Origin: Archangium gephyra | Lineage (GTDB): Bacteria > Myxococcota > Myxococcia > Myxococcales > Myxococcaceae | Assembly: GCF_001027285.1 (NCBI RefSeq) | Contig: NZ_CP011509.1 | Span: 11,990,501-12,054,500 of the forward strand | Direction of reading: 5' to 3' | Length of the DNA: 64,000 nt | Shown: piece by piece, positions 18,860 through 26,020 of the stretch | Position numbering within the stretch: the stretch's first letter is position 1 | Layout: every line of letters starts with the position of its first letter | Translations under genes and position numbers: made by a program | Notes under the pieces: generated by a model | What the model was told of the DNA's origin: nothing | What the model saw: the letters and a program-made list of their open reading frames with translations, nothing else | The model's database searches: none

Positions 18860-19996
18860 TTGGAGACCCCCCGCCGGCCCCGCTCCCAGGTGACGCCCCG
18901 CACGGTGTGGACGGTGGCGTCGCACGTGCTGGCGCTGGTGACCGTGCTGTGGCTGCTGGCCCGGGTGTGGACGGTGCTGTCCTGGGTGATGGTGGCCCTC
19001 TTCCTCGCGCTGGCGGCGCATCCGCTGGTGCGTTGGATGGAGCGGCACCGGGTACGCCGGGGCCTGGCGGTGTTCTCCGTGGCCCTGCTGGGGTTGGGCC
19101 TGCTCTCGGCGTTGTTGATGACCCTGGTGCCGATGCTCCTCGAACAGGGGCTCGCGCTGGTGCGGGCCGCGCCCGACTACATCGACCGGCTCCAGCACCT
19201 CTCGTGGGTGGAGAAGCTGGACGAGCGGTATGACGTCATCGACCGGATCGCCGCGGAGCTGCGCCAGCGCATTCCCATGACGCCCGGGCCGGTCATCGGC
19301 GTGGTGACCGATCTGCTGCGGAAGCTGGCGGCCGTGGTGACCATCTCCGTGTTGACGGTCTTCTTCCTGCTGTTCGGAGCGGACCTGTTCGACAAGACGC
19401 TGCAGTGGGTGGAGCCGTCACGCCGCGAGCACTGGCGCACCCTCGCGCACGAGATGCACCGCACGGTGGGTGGCTACGTGGCGGGAGCGTTCCTCATCTC
19501 GTTCATCGGCGGGGTGGTGACGGCGGTGTCCACACTGCTGCTGGGAGTGCCCTACTTCATGGCCCTGGGCCTGGCCATGGCGGTGCTGGGACTCATCCCC
19601 TTCGTGGGCTCCTCGCTGGGCCTCGTCCTGGTGGCGGGGACGACGTTCGCCTCGGTGGGGATGAAGGAGGGCCTCATCGCGGTGGGCATCTTCGTGGTCT
19701 ACCAGCAGCTGGAGGGCAACCTGCTGCAGCCCCTCATCCAGCGGCGGACGCTGAAGATGAACCCGCTGCTCATCGCCCTGGTGATGCTGGTGGGCACCGC
19801 ACTGGCGGGCCTCCTCGGCGCGCTGCTGGCACTGCCCATCGCCGGCGCGGTGCAGGTGCTCATCGAGGACCGGCTGGCGCGGCTGAACGAGCAGTGGCGC
19901 AACGGCAAGAACGGGGCGACTCGCGTCATCCTCGCCCCCGAGGACCAGGGAACCCGTCCTCGGCCCCCCGCCGAACCTCCCGTGATTCAGCACTGA
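18860..19996 (+). CDS. AI-2E family (PerM/UPF0118) transporter
   Basis: A 378-residue inner-membrane protein with about seven to eight membrane segments. The C-terminal half has the family motifs: GGYVAGAFLISFIGGVVTAV, GVPYFMALGLAMAVLGLIPFVGSSLG, YQQLEGNLLQPLIQRRTLKMNPLLIALVMLVG. Members export AI-2 or act as Na+/H+ antiporters in different bacteria, so the substrate cannot be told. It uses a TTG start with GAGGGGCGGG just upstream. The final 30 residues are a soluble Pro/Arg-rich tail. A hairpin terminator follows. Confidence 0.85.
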   Translation: METPRRPRSQVTPRTVWTVASHVLALVTVLWLLARVWTVLSWVMVALFLALAAHPLVRWMERHRVRRGLAVFSVALLGLGLLSALLMTLVPMLLEQGLALVRAAPDYIDRLQHLSWVEKLDERYDVIDRIAAELRQRIPMTPGPVIGVVTDLLRKLAAVVTISVLTVFFLLFGADLFDKTLQWVEPSRREHWRTLAHEMHRTVGGYVAGAFLISFIGGVVTAVSTLLLGVPYFMALGLAMAVLGLIPFVGSSLGLVLVAGTTFASVGMKEGLIAVGIFVVYQQLEGNLLQPLIQRRTLKMNPLLIALVMLVGTALAGLLGALLALPIAGAVQVLIEDRLARLNEQWRNGKNGATRVILAPEDQGTRPRPPAEPPVIQH

Positions 19997-19999
19997 GTC

Positions 20000-20028
20000 C
20001 GCTCCCCTCTCATGGCGAGAGGGGAGCG
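20000..20028. terminator. Bidirectional hairpin between convergent genes
   Basis: CGCTCCCCTCTC and GAGAGGGGAGCG form a perfect 12-bp stem with loop ATGGC, lying in the 52-base gap between two converging genes. There is no U-run on either side. Confidence 0.65.
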
Positions 20029-20048
20029 CGGACGAGCGGCGACGCGGC

Positions 20049-21497
20049 TCAGCGCCGGCCGCCCGCGGCGGCTTTCTTGGCCGGGGCCTTCTTCGCAGCC
20101 GCCTTCTTGGCTGGAGCCTTCTTCGCAGCCGCCTTCTTGGCTGGAGCCTTCTTCGCAGCCGCCTTCTTGGCTGGAGCCTTCTTCGCAGCGGCCTTCTTCG
20201 CAGGAGTCTTCGCAGCGGCCTTCTTCGCCGGAGCCTTCTTCACAGCGGCCTTCTTCGCAGGAGCCTTCGCGGCGGCCTTCTTCGCAGGAGCCTTCGCAGC
20301 CGCCTTCTTGGCTGGAGCCTTCTTCGCAGCGGCCTTCTGAGCCGGAGCCTTCGCAGCCGCCTTCTGGGCCGGGGCCTTCGCAGCGGCCTTCTGAGCCGGA
20401 GCCTTCGCAGCGGCCTTCTGGGCCGGAGCCTTCGCAGCGGCCTTCTGAGCTGGAGCCTTCGCAGCGGCCTTCTGAGCTGGAGCCTTCGCGACAGCGGTGG
20501 ACGTGGTGCCGCCAGTCATCATCGCGGCGACGTTCGCCACGGCGGCAACCGTCTTCGCGGCGTCCTGCGCCACGGTTGCTGCTTTCTTCACCGCACTCCG
20601 AACACGGGTAGCGGGCGCGGGCTGCTCCTCGGGAGCCACCTGCCGGAGTTGCACCACCCGGCGCTCGGCCGCCGCAACCACGGGCTTCCGCAGTTCCTCG
20701 TCGGACTCCTCGTCGGCCTCGGCCACCTCTTCCTCGTCCTCCTCCTCGCCCTCGTCGGCCTCTTCCTCGTCGGCCTCTTCCTCCGCCGCGGCCTCTTCCT
20801 CCTCGCCCTCGTCGGCCTCTTCCTCGTCGGCTTCCTCCTCCGCCGCGGCCTCTTCCTCCTCGCCCTCGTCGGCCTCTTCGTCGGCCTCCTCCTCCTCAGC
20901 CGCCTCTTCCTCCGCAGCAGCGGCTTCCGCCTTCGGCCGCGTGTCCTCGTCGTACTCCACGGACAGGTCGCTCAGCGCCCCCTGCACCGCCGACAGCGCC
21001 CGGGCGAAGGTCCTGTCGCCGAACTCCTCCACCTCGGCCGGAGGCACCAGCACCTCGAGCATCGTCTGCAGCGTCCGGTACAGCCGCAGCTCGCGCTTCT
21101 CCGTCTCCCAGGTGCCGTAGATCCAATCATCCCCCGACAGCGACTCCGCCCAGCCCGGCAGGGGACTGTCGGCCTGCTCCACCATCGCCGACTTGCGCGC
21201 GGCGAAGAGCTGCCGGTGCGGCCCCTTCACCCCGATGCGCCACACCCCCGCGGCCGGCAGGCTCTCCAGCTTCAGCCGCGTCTTCTCCAACACGCTGGGC
21301 GCGCCCTCGGGACCATGCAGCGAAAACAGCGTCACCTCCCCCTGGAGCTCACCGCCGTCGAACGTCCGGTACAGCGTGCCGAGCTCCTCGGGGAAGGGCA
21401 CCCCGCACTCGGTCTCCGCCCTCCGGATGTCATCGGCGCCCACTCCGGCTGCCGTCCGCTTCGCCGACTTCTGAAGTCCCTCCAGCCACTCGTACAT
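20049..21497 (-). CDS. SMI1/KNR4-like domain with acidic linker and histone-H1-like tail
   Basis: A 482-residue three-part protein. Residues 1-175 resemble a SMI1/KNR4 (SUKH) domain: DDIRRAETECGVPFPEELGTLYRTFDGGEL is the typical start, and WIYGTWETEKRELRLYRTL follows. Residues about 185-275 are almost entirely Glu, Ala and Asp. After a linker, the last ~130 residues are about fifteen short repeats, six APAQKAA then nine APAKKAA-type, as in the lysine-rich tail of histone H1. SUKH domains are often immunity proteins to toxins, while Ala/Lys/Pro tails bind DNA non-specifically. Acidic block and basic tail could neutralise each other. ATG 21497 is chosen because upstream codons look non-coding. 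Confidence 0.75.
   Translation of the reverse strand: MYEWLEGLQKSAKRTAAGVGADDIRRAETECGVPFPEELGTLYRTFDGGELQGEVTLFSLHGPEGAPSVLEKTRLKLESLPAAGVWRIGVKGPHRQLFAARKSAMVEQADSPLPGWAESLSGDDWIYGTWETEKRELRLYRTLQTMLEVLVPPAEVEEFGDRTFARALSAVQGALSDLSVEYDEDTRPKAEAAAAEEEAAEEEEADEEADEGEEEEAAAEEEADEEEADEGEEEEAAAEEEADEEEADEGEEEDEEEVAEADEESDEELRKPVVAAAERRVVQLRQVAPEEQPAPATRVRSAVKKAATVAQDAAKTVAAVANVAAMMTGGTTSTAVAKAPAQKAAAKAPAQKAAAKAPAQKAAAKAPAQKAAAKAPAQKAAAKAPAQKAAAKKAPAKKAAAKAPAKKAAAKAPAKKAAVKKAPAKKAAAKTPAKKAAAKKAPAKKAAAKKAPAKKAAAKKAPAKKAAAKKAPAKKAAAGGRR
20061..20486. repeat. Coding tandem repeats of the H1-like tail
   Basis: Imperfect units of 27-30 bases (such as GCCGCCTTCTTGGCTGGAGC on the plus strand) encode APAKKAA and APAQKAA repeats. 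Several neighbouring units are nearly identical, so copy number may vary between strains. Confidence 0.85.
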
Positions 21498-21688
21498 GTC
21501 CCCTCCCGTCGAGGGCCCCAACTTATGGCGCCCGGGGCCTGCTGCGCAGTGTGCCTCGTCGGATATTGTGCACCGCCACGGCTCGCGCGGGCAGCCTTTC
21601 CGCACTCCGCGCCCGCTGATCCCGTATGGATTCCACCCTGAATTCAACCCACGGGACGTCCCTCCCCCATCCCTTTCCAGGAGCCTCC

Positions 21689-22228
21689 ATGCCCCTCCTC
21701 CGCGTCCTCCCGCTGATCCCCCTCGTCCTGTCCCTGATCGCCTGCGGCCCCAGCCACGAGGGCACCGTGACCTACCAGGTGAAACTCGGGCCCGGCGGCG
21801 TGATCGGCGGCACCATCACCGACAGCCTCCGCGTGGACTCCACGGACGCCCAGTGGACGGCCTTCCTGTCCCAGGCCCGCGCCTCCCTGGGCGAGGCCCC
21901 CTCGCGTTTCGAAGTCACCAACACGAGCCTCCTGCTGGATGTCACGAAGTCGAAGAACGTGGGCACCCTCCAGGAGGTGCTCTCCGGCGAAGTGACGGCC
22001 TTCCTGCGCGCCAGCGAGACCGGAACCCAGGTGGACATCGCCACCGTCGACAACCCCCGGGGCAGCGCCCAGCTCGACCTGGACCCCACCCGCAACTCGC
22101 TGGAGTCCCTGGAGGCCAACCTGGCCCGGGGTGACTTCCTCCTCGGGCTGCGCGGAGGCACGCCCCGCTCGTCCACCGGCGACTTCGAGGCCGTCCTCAC
22201 CCTCACCCTCGACGTCACCGCCCGCTGA
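21689..22228 (+). CDS. Lipoprotein of unknown function
   Basis: A 179-residue protein with a lipoprotein signal: MPLLRVLPLIPLVLSLIAC, lipobox LIAC before GPS. The mature part has alternating polar and hydrophobic segments (GTVTYQVKLGPGGVIGGTITDSLRVDS at the start, FEAVLTLTLDVTAR at the end) that suggest a beta-sheet domain, and no further cysteines. The ATG at 21689 is preceded by CAGGAGCC. It is divergent from the SMI1/H1-like gene across 191 bases, which must hold both promoters. The 155 bases after it contain nothing recognisable. Confidence 0.6.
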   Translation: MPLLRVLPLIPLVLSLIACGPSHEGTVTYQVKLGPGGVIGGTITDSLRVDSTDAQWTAFLSQARASLGEAPSRFEVTNTSLLLDVTKSKNVGTLQEVLSGEVTAFLRASETGTQVDIATVDNPRGSAQLDLDPTRNSLESLEANLARGDFLLGLRGGTPRSSTGDFEAVLTLTLDVTAR

Positions 22229-22383
22229 CCTGGACTCCCGGGTCCCCCCTCCGGGCCTCGCCCGCCAGCCAGCCCAGCCCGCGCAGCGTCAGGCCCGCCC
22301 GCCCGCGGGTGAGCGCCGCTGAACCACCCGGGCGCCCGCTTCCCCGGTTGAAGCGGGTGCCCCCCCCCGTTAGTCACGGGGGC

Positions 22384-22728
22384 ATGTCACATCCCGTGAG
22401 CTACGACGCGACGACGGAGAGCTTCGACGCGCTCGTGCTGGAACCCAAGGGCGAGCTGGTGGTGGTGGACTTCTGGGGGCCGGGCTGCCCCAACTGCGAC
22501 ATCTACGCGGCCGCCGAGCCCTCCCTGCTCTCCGAGCTCGAGGGCGCCCGGATGCGCGTGGTGAAGGTGAACGCGTACGAGCACGAGGAGCTGGCCCGGC
22601 GCTTCGGCCTCTACGGCATCCCCACCTTCCTCCTGTTCCGCGACGGCAAGCTGCTCGGGAAGATGAGCCAGTACTACGGGCGCGAGTACTGGCTCGGCGT
22701 CATCCGCGACCACCTGCCCGCGGCCTGA
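22384..22728 (+). CDS. Thioredoxin-family protein with CPNC active site
   Basis: A 114-residue single thioredoxin domain: ELVVVDFWGPGCPNCDIY, then VVKVNAYEHEELARRFGLYGIPTFLLFRDGKLLG. The active site is CPNC instead of CGPC, which should alter redox potential, and the cis-Pro (GIPTF) is kept. Acting on cytosolic disulfides is likely, since no signal peptide is seen. ATG 22384 is chosen because upstream residues do not fit the fold. Its stop abuts the stop of the converging terpene cyclase gene with no gap. Confidence 0.8.
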   Translation: MSHPVSYDATTESFDALVLEPKGELVVVDFWGPGCPNCDIYAAAEPSLLSELEGARMRVVKVNAYEHEELARRFGLYGIPTFLLFRDGKLLGKMSQYYGREYWLGVIRDHLPAA

Positions 22729-23778
22729 CTAGCGGCGCAGCTCGGGGAACGGCGAGGTCGCCGAGCTGTAGCGCCCGGTCACCAGGGACCAGCGCACGTT
22801 GCCGTGGATCCACGCCTTCATCCCCTCCACGTACGAGAGCACACGCGGGTCCACCGGCCCCTGCTCCAGCAGCGCCTCCTCGCACGCGAGGAACGCGTCC
22901 GTGTCCGCGTTGATGACGCCGATGGCCTCGTGGATGGCCGCCTCGAGCCCCAGCCGCTGGTTGACCCGCAGCACGTGCACGAAGTTGTTCGGGTTGTTGT
23001 GCCAGAGGACCTCCTTCTCGAAGGAGAACAGATCGTTGGTCAGCCCCACCACCCGCGTGCACAGGTGCCGCATCCGCTGGACGAGCGGCTGCTGGAAGAG
23101 CGCCTCGGGCAGTTCCTGGCCCTCGCGCGCGAACTCCACCAGGTCCAACGCCGTGTACATCGCCGAGTCCATGGCGCGCTGCTCGATGTAGGGCTCGAGC
23201 TCGGGCACGGTGCCCGCCGCCCAGTGGCGCGCCGCCGGGAGCGTGCCCCGGTAGAGGTAGTCCTCCACGTCCCGGGTGAAACGCTCCAGCCACGCCTCGC
23301 TCGCCAACCGGCTCATGCGCTCGCGCAGGTGCTGGGTGAAGCGCTCCAGCGGCGTCGCCCGGGCACGCAAGGGCCCTCCGCGCAGCACCTTCAGACAGGA
23401 CTCCACGTACTCCTGGAGGTACTCCGGACGCTGGCCCACCTCCTCCTGCTCGTCGGCCTGGTCATCGAAGAGGAACAGCCACACGTGCCAGTCGTTGCAG
23501 ACCTCCAGCCGCTCCCGCGTCCCCCCCGGGTAGGTGTAGGCCGTGAGCAGGCCGAACTGGCTCGCGTCGAAGCGCCTCACCGCCGGCTGCACCCTCGGCA
23601 GCAGCCGCACCGCCAGCACCCGCGCCCGCGTGGCCCGATCGATGGCCCTCGCATGCAGGCTCGGCTCCGACTGCCATGACGTGGGCATCCGCAGCGTCGC
23701 GAGGCTGGGTCCCCGGAGCAGTGGCTCCTCCTGTGAGGCAGTGAACGCGGCGGAACCGGACGGGAGGACGGAAAGCAT
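22729..23778 (-). CDS. Class I terpene synthase (cyclase)
   Basis: A 349-residue bacterial terpene cyclase. The Asp-rich motif is FLFDDQADE (D105, D106, D109), the NSE-type metal motif is NDLFSFEKE (N248, S252, E256), and an RY pair (GRYSS) lies near the C-terminus. All the Mg2+/diphosphate-binding residues are therefore present. The size and single-domain layout fit a sesquiterpene or diterpene cyclase rather than the two-domain geosmin synthase. No prenyltransferase or P450 is adjacent, so the product cannot be predicted. An unusually AT-rich upstream region probably holds its promoter. Confidence 0.85.
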   Translation of the reverse strand: MLSVLPSGSAAFTASQEEPLLRGPSLATLRMPTSWQSEPSLHARAIDRATRARVLAVRLLPRVQPAVRRFDASQFGLLTAYTYPGGTRERLEVCNDWHVWLFLFDDQADEQEEVGQRPEYLQEYVESCLKVLRGGPLRARATPLERFTQHLRERMSRLASEAWLERFTRDVEDYLYRGTLPAARHWAAGTVPELEPYIEQRAMDSAMYTALDLVEFAREGQELPEALFQQPLVQRMRHLCTRVVGLTNDLFSFEKEVLWHNNPNNFVHVLRVNQRLGLEAAIHEAIGVINADTDAFLACEEALLEQGPVDPRVLSYVEGMKAWIHGNVRWSLVTGRYSSATSPFPELRR

Positions 23779-24090
23779 CGGAACCTCGAGACGGGCAACA
23801 ACCCTGGGAGAGAGTCTCGTTCTCGGTCAGTGAGACTATAATACTGAATTCCTGCTGTAAAACGAGTTCCCGTTCCCTCGTGGAAATCCCGTATTCAGGT
23901 TCTGATGAGGAGCACAAGGAACTCGCATCCCCCCTAGTGTACCGCTGTGTCGCATTTTGTCGCTATTGGGGACTCTCATCCGCTCAATCACCAAGAGCGT
24001 CAGAGTCGTGGCGACGGGTGGGAGCGGCCGCAACCCGAAGAAAAGGCGCGGGCCTGCCGCTGTCGGGCACCGGAAGAAAGGGGCGCGAGC
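23779..24090. other. 312-base intergenic region, AT-rich, terpene cyclase promoter side
   Basis: No gene is seen. The segment about 23825-23890 is much less GC-rich than its surroundings. The half near 24000-24090 shows nothing beyond ordinary GC-rich sequence. Confidence 0.6.
23838..23865 (-). promoter_or_regulatory. Possible sigma-70-like promoter of the terpene cyclase
   Basis: On the minus strand TATTAT (complement of 23838-23843) is a good -10 box. A CGTTTT element about 16 bases upstream is only a weak -35. The start codon is 60 bases downstream of the -10 box. Confidence 0.3.
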
Positions 24091-25089
24091 TCAGTCCAGC
24101 AGGAGGCGGCGGCCCTCCTCCTCCGAGGCCATGGCCGCCGAGAGGATGCGCTGCACCGTGGCCGCCTCCTCTACCGTGGCCAGTTCCGCGTCCACCCGAG
24201 GCGGCTGCCCGAGCATCCCGAGGAAGCGGCGCGCCGTCTCCACATGGGCCTGGGCCCAGGGCTCGCGCTCGCCGGGCCGCGGCTCCAGCCCAGGCGCCAG
24301 GTCCCTCCACGCACCGGCCTCGAAGCAGCGCACCGGCGAGACACACCACCCCTCGCGCGCGGGGATGAAGCCGCCGGAGAAGCCCGCCTCCCAGTCCTCG
24401 CCCAGCAGCGACCAGCCGCCATGCAGCCCCGGCTCCGGACTGGCCGCGTGCGTCAGCACCAGCACCGCCCCGCTGGAGAGCCCCACCTGCAGCGCCGCCG
24501 TGTGCACCGGCCGGCCCGACAGCGACGCCTGCACCCACGTGGGCGAGTCCCCCGTCAGCCACAGCACCGCGTCCAGCAGGTGCGAGACGCCGCCGAAGTC
24601 CGCCGAGCGTCCCACGCAGGCCCCGGGCTCCAGCGCCTCCGTGGGAACGAAGCTGTTGCGCACCGTGAGGACCAGGTGGTGCGCCCTGCGCTCCCTCAAC
24701 CACGCCCTCAGCGCCCGCAGCGGCGGCAGCATCCGGTAGGGGAAGTTCACCGCGCAGGGACGCGTCGCGCGCCGGGCCCGCTCGACGAGGGCCTCGGCGT
24801 CCGCATGGGTGAGCGTCAGCGGCTTCTCGCAGAGCACCGCGCACCCCGCGTCCAGTGCCGCCTCCACGTGCGCCCGGTGCAACGCGTCCGGGCTCGCCAC
24901 CACCACCGCGTCCACCGCCGCGCACAGCGTGCGGACGTCCGCCGTGGCCAGGGCAATGCCTTCCCTGGCCGCGACCTCGCGCGTGTGCGCCTCATCCTGG
25001 CCGCACAGCGCCACCACCTCGGCCCCCGCCGCGCGGAAGGCCCCGACGTGCATCAGCCCCCACTTCGTTCCGATGACGCCGATCCGCAT
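24091..25089 (-). CDS. Gfo/Idh/MocA family NAD(P)-dependent oxidoreductase
   Basis: A 332-residue enzyme: Rossmann start MRIGVIGTKWGLMHVGAFRAAGAEVVALCG, then VVVASPDALHRAHVEAALDAGCAVLCEKPLTL, which holds the conserved EKP lysine. The C-terminal half is the family's alpha/beta substrate domain. Such enzymes oxidise or reduce sugars and related alcohols, and the substrate is not predictable. The first glycine motif is GTKWG rather than GxGxxG. It starts 3 bases after the stop of the Cip1-like gene, so the two form an operon. Confidence 0.85.
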   Translation of the reverse strand: MRIGVIGTKWGLMHVGAFRAAGAEVVALCGQDEAHTREVAAREGIALATADVRTLCAAVDAVVVASPDALHRAHVEAALDAGCAVLCEKPLTLTHADAEALVERARRATRPCAVNFPYRMLPPLRALRAWLRERRAHHLVLTVRNSFVPTEALEPGACVGRSADFGGVSHLLDAVLWLTGDSPTWVQASLSGRPVHTAALQVGLSSGAVLVLTHAASPEPGLHGGWSLLGEDWEAGFSGGFIPAREGWCVSPVRCFEAGAWRDLAPGLEPRPGEREPWAQAHVETARRFLGMLGQPPRVDAELATVEEAATVQRILSAAMASEEEGRRLLLD

Positions 25090-25092
25090 GCC

Positions 25093-25899
25093 CTACCCGC
25101 CGCAGCCGATCCGCTGCGTGCCGATGATGACGTCGTCGTACCAGAGCTCATCCTGCTCGCTGTGGTACGTCTCGAAGCCGAACCACGCCTTCCCATACTG
25201 CGGCGACCAGGTGCTCAGGTTCTTGTCCCAGTTCGTCGTGTGCAGGCCCGCCACCTCGCTCCCGTCGAACCACACGCGCAGCTCGTGCTGCGCCCCATTG
25301 AAGAACGCCTCCACGCAGTGCCACTTGCCCGCTTGCAGCTGCACGCCCTTGCTGGGCTCACCCCACGGGCCCGACATCACCTCGTACTCCGTGCCCGGAT
25401 GGATGAGGTTCGCCTCGAGCACGTACTGGTGGAAGCCGATGCGCACCATGCGCTGGTTGTCCGCCGAGCCCCCTCCGAAATACGTGCTGTGGCCCTGGCC
25501 CATCCCGTTCTTCGAGCGCATGAAGACGCGCGCGTAGAAGCTGTTGTGCTGCGGCGGGAAGGGCGCCGTCGTCGTGAACAACACCGAGCGGTAGCTGCCC
25601 GCGCCGTTGCCGTTGACGTACACCGACTTCGAGCCCGAGTGCGCCTGCGTGCCGTCGATGGCGATGCTGCCCTTCTGCTCGAAGATCTGCACCTGCCACT
25701 TCGACGCATCGGGTGCTCCCCCCACCGAGGCGCTCTCGAAGTCGTCACAGAGCAGCACGCCTTCCACGCCACACGCGCGCACGCCCGGCCCCGTGCCGGG
25801 TGAGGTGGTGTCGGGCGCGTTCGGGTCGCAACTCCAGGACACTCCCAGGACACAGATGAGCTTCAGCCACGCGCCACGTCGTTGATTCACGGTCACCAC
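25093..25899 (-). CDS. Exported Cip1-like beta-jelly-roll lipoprotein
   Basis: A 268-residue protein with a probable lipoprotein signal (ICVLGVSWSC at about residue 24, followed by DPNAPDTTSP). The mature domain has LLCDDFES, SKSVYVNGNGAGSYRS, HNSFYARVFMRSKNG, GKWHCVEAFFNG and ELWYDDVIIGTQRIGC, which resembles the Cip1-like/concanavalin-A-like sandwich found in polysaccharide-binding or lyase proteins. Four domain cysteines probably form disulfides. It is the first gene of a pair with the sugar-oxidoreductase-like gene. Carbohydrate binding is inference from fold. Confidence 0.65.
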   Translation of the reverse strand: MVTVNQRRGAWLKLICVLGVSWSCDPNAPDTTSPGTGPGVRACGVEGVLLCDDFESASVGGAPDASKWQVQIFEQKGSIAIDGTQAHSGSKSVYVNGNGAGSYRSVLFTTTAPFPPQHNSFYARVFMRSKNGMGQGHSTYFGGGSADNQRMVRIGFHQYVLEANLIHPGTEYEVMSGPWGEPSKGVQLQAGKWHCVEAFFNGAQHELRVWFDGSEVAGLHTTNWDKNLSTWSPQYGKAWFGFETYHSEQDELWYDDVIIGTQRIGCGG

Positions 25900-26020
25900 G
25901 CCTTTGTGGGTCAGGGAGTCCTCAGCCTAGCGCCTCGTGTGGCGGAGGGGACATGCGGACAGTGTGGCCACCTTTTCACTGGTACATTCCGCCCTCCTTT
26001 TCCCCGCTGAAGGAGCCGTC

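Noticed and set aside
20061-20486. Tandem repeats that could be taken for a CRISPR array
   Set aside because: Units are directly adjacent without unique spacers and encode APAKKAA repeats.
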